Assembly (NCBI GenBank): GCA_007922225.1
Contig: ML680086.1
Location: 6,890,065 to 6,954,064 of the forward strand
Length of the DNA stretch: 64,000 nucleotides
Origin: Emydura subglobosa
Lineage: Eukaryota; Chordata; Testudines; Chelidae
Direction of reading: 5' to 3'
Positions 22,520-33,490 of the stretch are shown piece after piece. Below the pieces are notes generated by a model, which was given only the letters and a program-made list of their open reading frames with translations, did not search any database and was not told where the DNA came from. The position numbers and the translations under genes are program-made. The stretch's first letter is position 1; every line of letters begins with the position of its first letter.

Positions 22520-22700
22520 CCAATAGTGCACTGGGACTCGGGAAAGCTAGGTTCAGTCCCCTGCTCTGTGATCTTGGGCCTCGGTTCTCCAGTTGGACAT
22601 CACAGCATTCGCAAGCCTCGCAAAGGTGCTGGGAGGAGAAATGCGGTGAAGACTGTTAGATGCTCAAGTCCTATGGTAACAGGGGCCATGTAAGCACAGC
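22520..22700 (+). repeat. MIR-like SINE relic
   Basis: Contains TAGTGCACTGGGACTCGGGA, GGTTCAGTCCCCTGC (box B-like), TGTGATCTTGGGCC and CCTCGCAAAGGTGCTG in MIR order. Confidence 0.65.
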
Positions 22701-23265
22701 AGAGGGAGTGAGGGGCCCACGGGCTCGGGCAGTCTCGCTGCAGGGCCGGGATGTCTGACTTGCAGCACCAGTTTTTCACAGGGCACCGTGTCTCTAATAA
22801 ATCCTGGCGCACAAAATCAAGGCTGTCCCTGGACCAGGGTACGATGGGAAATCCCCCAGCCCTGAGTGCTGTCACGTGTCACGAATGGTCCACACCAGCA
22901 TTCGCTCTCAGATGGGAGTTTGCTGGATCGTTGCCCCTACCCACTCAGGCACCGAGCAGCCAGTGGGTGAGACGCTCAGCTCTGCGCTGACGCTCGCCCA
23001 TCTCCCTTCCCTGCTGCACACCGGCCCGGTCGTTCACCCTTGTACAGAAGGCTGGCTTTACAAACGGATTCACTAGTCACCCCAAACTCCAGCCGGGGGG
23101 TGGGGGCAGAGATGCAGCCTTGCCCCAGGACTGTCGGGGGAGGAGGGGCGCATGATGCTCTGTGCGAGACCCATAGCTGCAGCTGCTCTGACACGTGCTC
23201 CCAGAGACAATTCTGGCTGCCTCAGCGCTATGGCCTCTGGAGCTGGCTGCTGCACTCCTTGCCTT

Positions 23266-23370
23266 GCTTTACAGCCCTCACCACAGTCTCAGCAACTTGC
23301 CCACAGTCATACAAAGACAGCGAGGTAGGGCTGAAACAGGCCTAGATCTCCTGACTCCAAGCTATGTGCT
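23266..23370 (-). repeat. MIR-like SINE relic
   Basis: The plus strand shows the inverse of the MIR core: AACTTGCCCACAGTCATAC, GGTAGGGCTGAAACAGG, GATCTCCTGACTCC. Confidence 0.65.
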
Positions 23371-24619
23371 TCATGGCTGCTCTCCATCCTGGGGGCAATA
23401 CGTACGATAGCAAACAGATGCTCAAAGAGCAACCCCAAACTCTCGTCCTCTGGAGGCAGCTTCCCCAGTCCATGCAGCACCTGGCTTGGCTCTGTGATTT
23501 GACAGAGCGTGTTCTGTGGGCACCATCCTGGTTGCCGGGAACCCCCTCAGATCACGCGAATACAGAGCTGCCCATAGATGCTTCATGGCAGGCTGAGAAC
23601 GCAGTGGCAAGAATGTGTTTCCTGTCCTCTGATGTCTCTGCATCAGTGAGGGCTGCTTGGAAATCATTGCCCAAGAGGGCCCGTTCTGGCTGGATTCACA
23701 GGACTGTTATTTGTTAGCAAGCAGCCCAGGTTGCTGCATTGCACTAGGACCTACATGAAGATGAAGTGACGTGAGGAAGAGCCTCTCTCTACTCTGAAAA
23801 TGCTTGTGCACTATTGTACCATGCCAGAAATGCCCATAGCGTCCATGCAGGCTACCCTGTGGGAATGCAGCCCCTTGGTCTTCTTCCACGCCTGGGAAGC
23901 TGGGCTGGGGCCATCTCTCACTTACTCTTGCTTTTTCTGGTACAAGACAGTTTATCCAGACCTGATTCCTACCCCACTTTGCCTTTTGTTGAAATACAAA
24001 CTTCGGAGACTTGACTGCATTCTAAAGAATCTGTATCAATTCAATTACTGGGCCTCTGCTGGACAGGTTAATACACACACCATGCACAAAGCTTTGCTCC
24101 CGTCTCTCACCCAAATACCGTCTGGTGCATAGTTCCCTAGAGCTGTTATATAACAGAGTTGTCCCTTCCAAACTCCATTAGAATACAGGTGCCTCTGAAC
24201 CTGTTAGAACATGCACTGGCCCCTTCAAACTTATACCACAGAGGGACCCCCATTCCCTGCTGGGCCCTGGGATACCTTACGTCTGAAAAGTGCTATGGAA
24301 AACCATAGCCTCCTCCAGCCCACACTCTACCTCATTCTCAGGCTCCGAGCTGGCCGAGCTGTGTGGCACATGGGGACAGATGTAGCTATGCCTCTCCACT
24401 CTCGGCTGTTTCTCTTCTCTAAAACTGTTGTCAGATAACTGGCTGGCTTTGTGCTAAGGGCTAAGCCGTCTCCCCAGGGGCTTTGCACACATGTGGGCTC
24501 TGGAGTGGTTGGAGTGAAGAGCAAAATATCCCTCCCCAGGCTGCACACAGCCAGGAGACCACTCTGCATTGCCACTAACCAGATACACTCTATTTTTTTA
24601 AAGTAAAATTAAAACATGA

Positions 24620-24956
24620 ATGGACACGGTTGGCGCAATATAACTGGATTTCAGTGAAGGATTTGCTACAGTGTCTCATGATCTCATAATTGAAAAACTG
24701 ATTGAAATTGGCTTGCCTAGGGCAACTGTCATGTGGGCTGAAGACAGTACACAAAGCACCCTCTCAAGAGGTGGGGAGGGGTTAGTGGTGTGACCCAGGG
24801 ATCGTTCCTAGCTCTAGATTTATTTAGCAGCTTCATCAACGAGATGATATGAAATGAATGGAAGAGACAGGGGAGCATGGACAGCACAGTGGTAACGTGC
24901 ACAAATGCTAAGAAGTTGGGAGGGGTGGCAAACAGCAGTGAGCACAGAGAGGTGTG
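24620..24956 (+). pseudogene. Old CR1/L3 reverse transcriptase fragment
   Basis: The plus strand encodes LDFSEGFATVSHDLIIEKL, a match to the [11 protein letters not shown] motif of CR1-clade RT. It is followed by a decayed VTQGS / INEM region and KKLGGVANSSEHRE, corresponding to the TKLGG block after the catalytic FADD. Stops and shifts separate these pieces. The matching 3' end appears at 25360-25580. Confidence 0.8.
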
Positions 24957-25359
24957 TCTACATGGCACACTAAGCCCGGAGTCAGAACTGGGGTCAAACC
25001 TCTTTCAGCCACACACAAATCAGTCTGACTTGGAGCAGCAAGCACTCAGGCCCCACAGTGTGTCCAAGCTCTGTCATTTTGCAGCGCGGACACGGGTCAC
25101 GCCACAGATCCCAGTCAGAAGGTCTGTGTCGTGCACTACAGACACACGAGCATGGCTGAGACCCAGGTCAAGCACTTGTAAACCCACTGCTGGCTGCTCA
25201 AGCGAAGGCTTGGAAACATCGTGTCCACAAGCCTGGTTCTCACAGACCAGGCTGATAAGGCAGCGTAGCCCTAGCCACAGAGGCCTTGAGATTGGAAACA
25301 CAGGGCTCAATCCATTACTGAACGCAGTGGGAGGTTTTGCCATTATTTTAAATGGCAGC
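24957..25359. other. Sequence interrupting the old CR1/L3 copy
   Basis: This stretch lies between two pieces of what looks like a single CR1/L3 relic and does not resemble CR1. It begins near TGTGTCTACATGGCACAC and its last 60 bp (25300-25359) are a palindrome-like piece with TTTTGCCATTATTTTAAATGGC. It is probably one or two nested non-coding insertions; family not identified. Confidence 0.4.
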
Positions 25360-25580
25360 AGGAGAGGAATTATTTAGTGGGGTCCAGCGGGTACCGCAAA
25401 GAGCCATGAGATGAAATTGAGAAAGGGAAAATGACATCAGCTGAATAGCTGGGATAACTTCTGGAGCGTGAGATTAGACTGTGGAACAGCCTCCCAGGGA
25501 ACGTGGTGGAGACCCCATTGCTTGGGGGTTTCAAACTAGAAAGCCTTAGAAAACATGCTGTAGGCAGCGACCCCGCGTGG
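25360..25580 (+). repeat. CR1/L3 3' end relic
   Basis: Contains TAGACTGTGGAACAGCCTCC, GGGAACGTGGTGGAGACCCC and GGGGGTTTCAAACTAGAAA, the usual C-terminal ORF2/3' end of old CR1 elements (compare [16 protein letters not shown] in the intact copy at 27 kb). Confidence 0.75.
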
Positions 25581-26999
25581 GCAGAGAGGAGGCGATCATT
25601 CCTGCCAACTCTCACTTGCACGATTCTGCAGCAGCAAGAGCCCCTTCTGCAAGAAGCTTTGGCTGAGGGATCTGTCACCATGGATCCATGGGGCACATCA
25701 CTAGCCCACTCCAGACACCTCTGCAGGGATGTGGCTGGACTGCTTGGGGAGCAGAGCCCCCCAGCCCGGGGGAAGCGAGGAGGGGGCACACTGTGCACAA
25801 ACACATGCCATGCTGATGCAGCCCCAGTCCAGGACAGTCTTTCAGGTTGTGTACACTTGGAATGGTGGGAGTGAGGGTTGCGAGGGGAAATGCAAGCCTG
25901 CCACTGGGCACAGCCTGCTAGCCTGTATTTACCGAAACATGGAGGGAATATCTGGCATGTTTTAAGTGATAATCCTGCATGAATGAAGAAGTTTTTGCAG
26001 ATTTCTGACATTAGGCTGAGATTCCAGAGACCACCACAGCCCAGAGCTTGCCCAAGATGATTCAACGATAGCCATACACAACCCAGTCCTTGTTTTCCAG
26101 TATAAAAACACTAGAGCACATCACAGGCCATGTTTCTGTTTTATGGCAGATTTACTGAAATCTCTGCCAATCCTTTTTTCTCCAGTGAAACTGTAGTTAT
26201 TGAAGGGATTAATTAATTTCGCATGTCTGATTAAAACAAACAACTCCGACCATATTATGCAGCATTTTTGCTACTGGCAACTCTAAAAAAATACAGTTTA
26301 ACAATTAATTAACATTTTAGAATCCTTGGAGGTGGGCCTGGGCTCTGGCTAATCAGTAACACTCAGAGATCACCCAGCAGAAATAACTCATGAGTCCTCT
26401 TGACTAAAGGTCTCCTCAAGCAGAAACCAGCCTTGTCTGTGACTGTCGGCCCAATGCTCAGCAGAGGTTCAGAAGCTCCAGAGCTCCGTCGCATGCTTCC
26501 TATTCCAAGGGAATACTTCTCCCGTTCTGGCAGTGTTGGAAAACCAAAAGTAATGCTCCCTTCCTTTGCTGTCTGGGCTAATCCCTTACTCACAGGTGGA
26601 ACGTGCTACTCCCTCCCAGCCACCCAGGTTCAGGGGAATGACCGGCCCCCAAACAAATGGGGTGGGATGTAAATTTAAAAAGTGACATCCAGGATCCATC
26701 TGTCTCTGCTCTTGGGATCATGAACTGGGGGTGGGCATTTGCGCCAGCTCCAGGCCAACAGCAATTGCAGCGGGAGGATAAGGAAGGAAGGAGACGGACA
26801 GAGCAAGCACAGAGAGTCGTGCTGGATGGAAGGTCATCTCCTTCCTACCTTCCTAGCTCTGCAACTCTCTGGAGGCAGAGATGGGAGAGCTGTTCCTCCC
26901 CTCACCCTTCTCAAGTCCTCCTCTGGGGCCTTCTGTAACATGGCAATCACAGCCACAGGTAGGGCAACTAGCCACCAAGCCTAGGGCACCAAGCCTAGG
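25581..26999 (-). other. Intron 2 interval; AT-rich block at 26.1-26.33 kb
   Basis: No gene or repeat recognised. 26103-26330 is notably AT-rich and unlike its surroundings, with TTAATTAATTT and ACAATTAATTAAC motifs; it is a candidate conserved non-coding element only by appearance. A 13-bp direct duplication (CACCAAGCCTAGG at 26973-26985 and 26987-26999) directly precedes the CR1 element. Confidence 0.5.
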
Positions 27000-27035
27000 A
27001 CAGGGAAAGTTTCCAGTTCACAGGGCCTGATTCTC

Positions 27036-29387
27036 ATGGGAGACTTCAATCACCCTGACATCTGCTGGGAGAGCAATACAGCAGAGCACAAACAATCCAG
27101 GAAGTTTTTGGAGAGTGTTGCAGACAATTTCCTGGTGCAAGTGCTGGAGCAACCAACTAGGGGCCGTGCTTTTCTTGACCTGCTGCTCACAAACAGGGAA
27201 GATTTGGTAGGGGAAGTAGAAGTGGGTGGCAACCTAGGCAGCAGTGACCATGAGATGGTCGAGTTCAGGATCCTGACGAAAGGAAGGAAGGAGAGCAGCA
27301 GGATACGGACCATGGACTTCAGAAAAGCGGACTTTGACTCCCTCAGGGAACTGATGAGCAGGATTCCCTGGGAGGCTAATATGAGGGGGAAAGGAACCCA
27401 AGAAAGCTGGCTGTTTTTTAAAGAGACCTTATTGAGGGCACAAGAGCAAACCATCCCGATGTGCGGAAAGAATAGCAAATATGGTAGGCGTCCAGCTTGG
27501 CTTAACAATGATGTCCTTGGCGAACTTAAACGCAAAAAAGAAGCTTACAAGAAGTGGAAGCTTGGTCAGATGACTAGGGAGGAGTACATAAACACTGCTC
27601 GAACGTGCAGGAATGAAATCAGGAAGGCCAAAGCGCAATTGGAGTTGCAGCTAGCAAGGGACATGAAGGGGAACAAGAAGGGTTTCTACAGGCATGTTGC
27701 CAACAAGAGGAAGATTCGGGAAAGAGTGGGCCCCTTAAAGAATGAGGGGGGCGACCTAGTGACGGAGGATGTGGAGAAAGCTGAGGTACTCAATGCCTTT
27801 TTTGCCTCTGTCTTCACAGACAAGATCAGCTCCCAGACTGCTGTACTGGGTGGCACAGAATGGGAAGGAGGCAAACATCCCACAGTGCTGAAGGAACGGG
27901 TCCAAGACTATTTAGAAGGATTGGACATACACAAGTCCATGGGGCCGGATGCAATGCACCCGAGGGTGCTGAGGGAGTTGGCTGAGGTGATTTCAGAGCC
28001 ATTGGCTATTATCTTTGAAAGCTCGTGGCAACAGGGGGAGGTCCCTGAGGACTGGAAAAAAGCAAATATAGTGCCCATCTTCAAAAAAGGGAGGAAAGAG
28101 GATCCAGGGAACTACAGACCGGTCAGCCTCACCTCAATCCCTGGAAAAATCATGGAGCAGGTCCTTAAGGAATCCGTTTTAAGGCACTTGGAGGAGAGGA
28201 AGGTGATCAGGAACAGTCAACACGGATTCACCAAGGGAAAGTCATGCCTGACCAACCTGATTGCTTTCTATGATGAGGTGACTGGCTCTGTGGATGTAGG
28301 GAAGGCGGTGGATGTGATATACCTTGACTTTAGCAAAGCTTTTGATACTGTCTCTCACAGTATTCTTATCAGCAAGTTAAAGAAGTATGGGTTGGATGAA
28401 TGGACTATAAAATGGATAGAGAACTGGCTAGAGCATAGGGCTCAACGTGTAGTGATCAATGGCTCCATGTCTAGCTGGCAACCGGTCACAAGTGGAGTTC
28501 CCCAGGGGTCTGTCCTGGGGCCGGTTTTGTTCAACATCTTCATTAATGATCTGGAGGATGGGGTAGATTGCACCCTCAGCAAGTTTGCGGACGACACTAA
28601 GCTGGGGGGAGTGGTAGATACCCTGGAGGGTAGGGATAGGATACAGAGTGACCTAAACAAACTGGAGGATTGGGCCAAAAGAAATCTAATGAGGTTCAAC
28701 AAGGACAAGTGCAGAGTCCTCCACTTAGGAAGGAAGAATCCCATGCACAGCTATAGACTGGGGACTGACGAGCTGGGCAGCAGCTCTGCAGAAAAGGACC
28801 TGGGGGTAACGGTGGATAAAAAGCTGGATATGAGTCAGCAGTGTGCCCTGGTTGTCAAGAAGGCTAATGGAATATTGGGCTGCATTAGGAGGGGCATTGC
28901 CAGCAGGTCACGGGAAGTGATTATTCCCCTCTATTCGGCATTGGTGAGGCCGCATTTAGAATACTGTGTCCAGTTTTGGGCCCCCCACTACAAAAAAGAT
29001 GTGGACAATTTGGAGAGAGTGCAGCGGAGGGCAACAAAAATGATTAGGGGACTGGAGCACAGGACTTATGAGGAGAGGCTGAGGGAACTGGGCTTGTTTA
29101 GTCTGCAAAAGAGAAGAGTGAGGGGGGATTTGATAGCCGCCTTTAACTACCTGAAAGGGGGTTCCAGGGAGGATGGGGCTAGGCTGTTCTCGGTGGTGGC
29201 AGATGACAGAACAAGGAGCAACGGTCTCAAGTTACAGGGGGGGAGGTCTAGGTTGGACATTAGGAAAAAGTTTTTTACTAGGAGGGTGGTGAAGCACTGG
29301 AATGGGTTACCTAGGGAGGTGGTGGAATCTCCATCCTTACAGGTTTTTAAGCTGAGGCTTGACAAAGCGCTGGTTGGGATGATATAG
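27036..29387 (+). CDS. CR1 ORF2: partial endonuclease and complete reverse transcriptase
   Basis: An open frame of 783 codons without stop or frameshift. It begins inside the APE-type endonuclease: GDFN at residues 2-5 and the SDH motif at 70-72 are present, but the N-terminal part with the first catalytic residues is lost, so the element cannot be fully autonomous. The RT follows: YRPVSL (360-365), [11 protein letters not shown] (431-441), [11 protein letters not shown] (486-496) and the catalytic FADD (517-520). The C-terminal region has [11 protein letters not shown] and [11 protein letters not shown]. The first ATG is simply the first methionine of the truncated frame; the codons before it are also open. 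The intact frame implies recent insertion or recent family activity. It reads opposite to the host gene. Confidence 0.95.
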   Translation: MGDFNHPDICWESNTAEHKQSRKFLESVADNFLVQVLEQPTRGRAFLDLLLTNREDLVGEVEVGGNLGSSDHEMVEFRILTKGRKESSRIRTMDFRKADFDSLRELMSRIPWEANMRGKGTQESWLFFKETLLRAQEQTIPMCGKNSKYGRRPAWLNNDVLGELKRKKEAYKKWKLGQMTREEYINTARTCRNEIRKAKAQLELQLARDMKGNKKGFYRHVANKRKIRERVGPLKNEGGDLVTEDVEKAEVLNAFFASVFTDKISSQTAVLGGTEWEGGKHPTVLKERVQDYLEGLDIHKSMGPDAMHPRVLRELAEVISEPLAIIFESSWQQGEVPEDWKKANIVPIFKKGRKEDPGNYRPVSLTSIPGKIMEQVLKESVLRHLEERKVIRNSQHGFTKGKSCLTNLIAFYDEVTGSVDVGKAVDVIYLDFSKAFDTVSHSILISKLKKYGLDEWTIKWIENWLEHRAQRVVINGSMSSWQPVTSGVPQGSVLGPVLFNIFINDLEDGVDCTLSKFADDTKLGGVVDTLEGRDRIQSDLNKLEDWAKRNLMRFNKDKCRVLHLGRKNPMHSYRLGTDELGSSSAEKDLGVTVDKKLDMSQQCALVVKKANGILGCIRRGIASRSREVIIPLYSALVRPHLEYCVQFWAPHYKKDVDNLERVQRRATKMIRGLEHRTYEERLRELGLFSLQKRRVRGDLIAAFNYLKGGSREDGARLFSVVADDRTRSNGLKLQGGRSRLDIRKKFFTRRVVKHWNGLPREVVESPSLQVFKLRLDKALVGMI

Positions 29388-29452
29388 CTGAGGTTAGTCC
29401 TGCTTTGAGCAGGGGGTTGGACTAGATGACCTCCTGAGGTCCCTTCCAACTC

Positions 29453-29481
29453 TATGATTCTATGATTCTATGATTCTATGA
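29453..29481 (+). repeat. CR1 3' terminal ATTCTATG repeats
   Basis: About three and a half copies of the 8-bp unit at the very end of the CR1 element. The same unit ends the copies at 36.59 kb and, inverted, 47.81 kb. Confidence 0.95.
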
Positions 29482-29756
29482 CCTCCCAGGGCGTGTGCAG
29501 CTCAGAAAGCTGAAACCTTTCCCACCGAATGGGGCCTGTTTGTAATGGCCCACTCATCACCCTGCCCGGTCCTGGCGGAGTAGCTAAGAATTTAATACTC
29601 GTTCTCTGTGGTGCAGTGGGTGTTTTCCAGCAGGCTACATCCATATCCTCCTGTGGCACAAACACCCCCACAGGCTGGGCGTGAGGGCTAAGCACTGGGC
29701 CAAGATATTCAGGTTGGCTCACTAAATACAAATCCCTGGAGGATGTTGTGAGCTAG

Positions 29757-30500
29757 GCCCTCATTGACACTGCAGAGTGAGGTTGAGGTAAGGCAGCTTA
29801 TGTCAACCTAACTCTGGGGTCGTCTATCCTACAATGAGGCGCCCGTGGCTTTAACTCGCCTGCAATGCCAGCCTAATGAAACCACCTCAAGGAGAGGCAC
29901 AGCACTTAGGTCCATGTAGTTAGGCCCAGGCAGTGTCTGTGTGAATACAGTGTTACCATTCTTGTCAGGTTCAGCTTCCTCTGGCTCAGAGCTCACAGCT
30001 GCCCTACCACCACCTGTCAGCCAGATGCCCAGCTCACAGTGTAGCTCCAAGCCCCTATTCCGGGGTGACAGCCCGAGCTATGAGCCTTGCACATGGCTCA
30101 GTTTCAGGGCAGAGCCTACCTGCAGTTAAATTGACATTCTTGTCAATTTCACAGCTCCAGCAGTGAACCCCCCCATGCTGCTTTAAGGCAGAGGCAGCCC
30201 TGAAACTGACAAGAATGTCAATTTCACAGCTGGTAGGCTCCCTGCTAGGCAACTGAGCCCTCACCAGGTCACAACTGGGGTGGAGTGGGATGGGGTGGGG
30301 GTGCAGCTGTGAGTCCAGCGTGACTGTCAGTGCCCCACACTGCCCCACTTCAGTTGGTGCAAACACTCCTGGTGAGGACATGCTCCACTGGTAGAAGGAG
30401 GGTAGTTTGCACATCAACAGCAGACTGAATTTCTGCAGTGGCTATAGGTGGACTTAATTTAAGTAATTTTGTAATTAATTTTGTAGCATAGACAAGCCCT
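29757..30500. mobile_element. Possible long non-coding MITE containing a large inverted repeat
   Basis: The left boundary GGCCCTCATTGACACTGCAG and right boundary GCATAGACAAGCCCTAA resemble the two inverted ends of GTCTA-type MITEs. The interior is non-coding and holds the inverted repeat at 30095-30259. Boundaries are uncertain, and two elements are possible. Confidence 0.4.
30095..30259. repeat. Imperfect inverted repeat with nested hairpins
   Basis: The arm at 30095-30160 (GGCTCAGTT...GAGCCTACC...AATTGACATTCTTGTCA) is the inverse of 30200-30259. Each arm also contains its own small hairpin: TTGAC/GTCAA around ATTCTT at 30128-30149, and CTGAC/GTCAA around AAGAAT at 30203-30224. The spacer is about 40 bp. 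Confidence 0.85.
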
Positions 30501-31128
30501 AAATGCTATCTGATTTACTCATTGTAACCACCTCCTGTATCGGAGATTAGGAGCATCACACAGGAAACTCACAGTGCGATGTAGCAATCTGGCACCCTGA
30601 GTTATGGTTTAATTAATGGTTACGGCTAGTCAGACTAACTGAGTTACTAATTATTTGGAGGAAATGAGATGGCAACATCTTTAATCCAGTTTAAAAGATA
30701 ATTCAGCTGATGTTTTGAAAATGAAAAGCTTGTCACTGAAACAAATGTCTCCTTTCAAACTGCATTCTTCAATCCCCCTTGCCCCAAATTCACAACGTGG
30801 GTGCAACAAATGTGGAGCCGCTCTTTAATAGTGATCAGTGATGTGGCTGGGCTGTCTTTTGTGTGGTGTTTCTGCACCACAGACAGGGATGGATAGGTCA
30901 TCTGACGAGTCTGAGTGGACAGCAGAGATGTCTACTCCCCTAGGGGGAAAGGGAGGAGATCCTTGCTAAGAGTCTCCCAACAATTTACACTTCAGGGTCA
31001 TTAAAGGACAATGCCACAGTGAGCAGGCGCCGGGGCTCTCCCCACTCTCCCTGAGGAGAGTCCAAACCATGTTGAACAGGGTGGGTCAGACAGAGTTCCA
31101 GGATATGTCTGCATTATCCCAGAGACTG
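30501..31128 (-). other. Intron 2 interval; AT-rich block
   Basis: No gene or repeat recognised. 30595-30760 is AT-rich with TTTAATTAATGG and CTAATTATTTGG pieces and could be conserved non-coding sequence; that is a guess from composition only. Confidence 0.45.
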
Positions 31129-31401
31129 TGGCTACATCTACACTTAAAATACTACAGTGGCAGAGTTGGCTGTAGCACATCAGTGTAGACACTACTTCAG
31201 CTGATGGCAGAGGTTCTCCTGCCATTGTAGTAAAGCCACCTCCCCCAGAGGCAGCAGCTAGGTTGAGAGAACAATTCTGTCAATCTAGCACTGCCGACAC
31301 CGGGGGTTAGACTGGCATAGCTAGGTCACTTAGAGGTGTGATTTTTCACATCCTAGACCAACGTCGCTAGGTCGACCTAACTTTTTACTGGAGACCTGGC
31401 C
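31129..31401. mobile_element. Chompy-like MITE
   Basis: Begins TGGCTACATCTACACTT and ends TGGAGACCTGGCC. The interior matches the copy at 14995: AGTGTAGACACTAC, CCACCTCCCCCAGAGGCAGC, GGCATAGCTAGGTCA, GCTAGGTCGACCTAA. Confidence 0.75.
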
Positions 31402-31640
31402 TATAGCTGTGCAGTTACATTAGCGTAGCTATGCAACGAAGCCCAGGAGCTTAGGTGCACAGGCCACGCCAACAGAAGGGCTTTTTCTGTGGGTGTAGGA
31501 CCACCACCTGCCGGGATGAAGGTAGCTAGCTTGACGGTAGCATTCTTCTATCAACAGAGCTGCGTCTGCACCGGGAGTCAGGTCGGGTTAGGTTATGTCA
31601 TTTTTTCAGCGATAACTTTTAAAAGTAGATGAAGCCCCAC
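31402..31640. mobile_element. Partial Chompy-like MITE
   Basis: Directly follows the previous element, in the same orientation, with AGCTAGCTTGACGGTAGCATT, AGAGCTGCGTCTGCACCGGG and GTCAGGTCGGGTTAGG. Ends are decayed. Confidence 0.5.
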
Positions 31641-31705
31641 AGACACACAGGAGGTGCTAGGCTGGCTAGATGAAAGTCAGCTACTTCTGTTCTGTTCCTG
31701 TAGAC

Positions 31706-32009
31706 CAGTGTTTCTCAATTAAATTTGGCCACGGAACCCTTTTGAACTCCATAAATAATTGCGGAACCCCCCAAACTCTTAACAGTCTTCAAATGTCGAA
31801 AAAATCAAAGGTCAGCATTTCTCAATTAAATTACACTTAAATTACACTTACACTGGATACCCTCCGCCGGAAAATCCGGGACATCTTCCCTTTTTCGGCG
31901 GCGCGGAGAACAGTTGCTCTCGGCGGCGCGGAGAACAGCTGCTTGCAGAACCCTAACAGTGTTCCCGCGGAACCCTGGGGTTCCACGGAACACAAATTGA
32001 GAAACAATG
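31706..32009. mobile_element. hAT-like non-autonomous element with perfect 8-bp target duplication
   Basis: A 304-bp element. The left end CAGTGTTTCTCAATT and right end AATTGAGAAACAATG are inverted with one mismatch. CTGTAGAC flanks it on both sides (31698-31705 and 32010-32017). The interior carries a duplicated piece (CGGCGGCGCGGAGAACAG twice, near 31.89 and 31.92 kb) and a second CTCAATTAAATT. No transposase. Confidence 0.92.
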
Positions 32010-32040
32010 CTGTAGACAAAGAAGAAACCTGTCTAACTTA

Positions 32041-32305
32041 GGGCATGTCTACAGTACAGCAGCATAACTACAGCAGCCCACAGTGTAGACACTTCCTACA
32101 TTGATGGAAGGCGTTTTTCTGTCAGTGTGGTGAATCCAGCTCTCTGAGAGGTGGTAGCAAGGTCCAAAGATGAATTTGTTCATCGACCTAGCTTTGTCTA
32201 CATTGGCAGCTAGGGTGACTTACCTGTGGCACTCAGAGCACAAAATGTTTCACAGCTCTGAGTGATGCAGCGAGGTCAATCTAATTTTTAAGTGTAGACC
32301 AGGCC
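32041..32305. mobile_element. Chompy-like MITE
   Basis: Begins GGGCATGTCTACAGTAC and ends AAGTGTAGACCAGGCC, the full pair of inverted ends. TTA flanks the left side and TCA the right. Same orientation as the copies at 14995 and 31129. Confidence 0.8.
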
Positions 32306-33490
32306 TCAGCTCGCAGTGATGCTAAATTAGGTGGGACTAAATCTGTGAGTCAGCTGTTTGCTGTTTTAAACTCCTGTTCCTCCAATACTTTGCTCCAACT
32401 CTGGAATGAAAACACATTGTTGTCTGGAGGCTGTGGTCATTACAGAACTGGTTACAGACTCCCAGAAGAAGGAAACACAGGCACCTGAACCCCAGCAGAC
32501 CTGCACGGTGACAAGCAGTTGCTATAGACAGGGCAGCAAACTTGGGTCCCAGTCTGAGAGTGCAAGAATCGCAAGATTCTATCCCGAGACAGAAAGGGGC
32601 AAAAGGCCCAAGAGCTGAAGAGGAGACACTCAGGGAGACAGAAAGACGGCAGTGGAGAAGCCAGCCCCCCAACTGCGAGAGCACTCATGGGGTTTGCCAT
32701 ACAATTGGTTTGCTTTCCCAGAATTTGAAGATGTTCTGTATAAATCCCACCATGACCTCTTTAGCTTGAACAAGAATCAACCATAGGTAGAGCCTGCAAT
32801 GCTATTTCCTAGCCATCTGACGTATACAAGGGGTTTTTTTTATTCTCAGTTACTCAGAGAAGACCTGAAAAGGGGTCCAAGATCATCCTGCATATTGTAC
32901 TTGAAACCAAATACTGTAAAACTAGCACAAACCAAAGGGCCACAGTGCCCCAGAAAATCCAGTGTATGGCTAATTCTGCATCTGGTCACTGAAATAAACA
33001 AATACACATAGTTAATACACTGGCACTGGCCTCATGCCATGGAAATCTTTATCATCAAGAAGAGAAGGTGTGCCACAGGCAGGTAGGGCAGTGGTATATC
33101 TTCAAGGATTGTGTCTTCGCCTGAGTCTTCAGGATTGGTCCCATTTCCTGTTCTCCACCGCTTCCCCCATCCTCTCCGTGGCAAGCACCAGCCTATTCTC
33201 CCAGCCCATGGAAACCTCAGCCAATCTCAGCTTCTGCACTACCAGGGAGAAAAGAGCCACCCGCTGAGGAAATCAGCATCCCAACCATTTCAGTCTTGCT
33301 AGGTTCTGCTGAGTGCCATTTTATTTTAGATTATGGGATCACAACGAAACAGGGAAGAACATTGGGCATCTCTTCTCTCATTGGCTGCACCTGAACTGAA
33401 CACGGCAGCTCCCTCCAGCAGAGAGCCAACTGCAAGACATTTAAAGATATGGCACACACACCAAAATCATACCTCTTATATAGCTATGTA
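32306..33490 (-). other. Intron 2 interval without recognised feature
   Basis: No gene, RNA or repeat family recognised. Confidence 0.55.

Larger units (their letters stand above)
21365..24619 (-). other. Intron 2 interval with two MIR-like relics
   Basis: Apart from MIR-like pieces at 22520-22700 and 23266-23370, listed separately, I recognise nothing here. Confidence 0.55.
27000..29481 (+). mobile_element. CR1 LINE, 5'-truncated, with intact RT frame
   Basis: Non-LTR retrotransposon antisense to SNTA1. It starts within the endonuclease domain; the 5' boundary is near 27000 and uncertain. It continues through reverse transcriptase, a short 3' UTR with ACTAGATGACCTCCTGAGGT and a tail of ATTCTATG repeats ending at 29481. 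5' truncation and an 8-bp tail repeat instead of poly-A are CR1 hallmarks. Confidence 0.96.

Noticed and set aside
29453..29481. CRISPR-like or satellite array of ATTCTATG
   Set aside because: It is the short terminal repeat of CR1, found at the ends of all three ATTCTATG-tailed CR1 copies.
27000..29481. Retroviral or LTR element
   Set aside because: The RT is of the CR1 clade with an APE-type endonuclease, there are no LTRs, and the end is ATTCTATG repeats.
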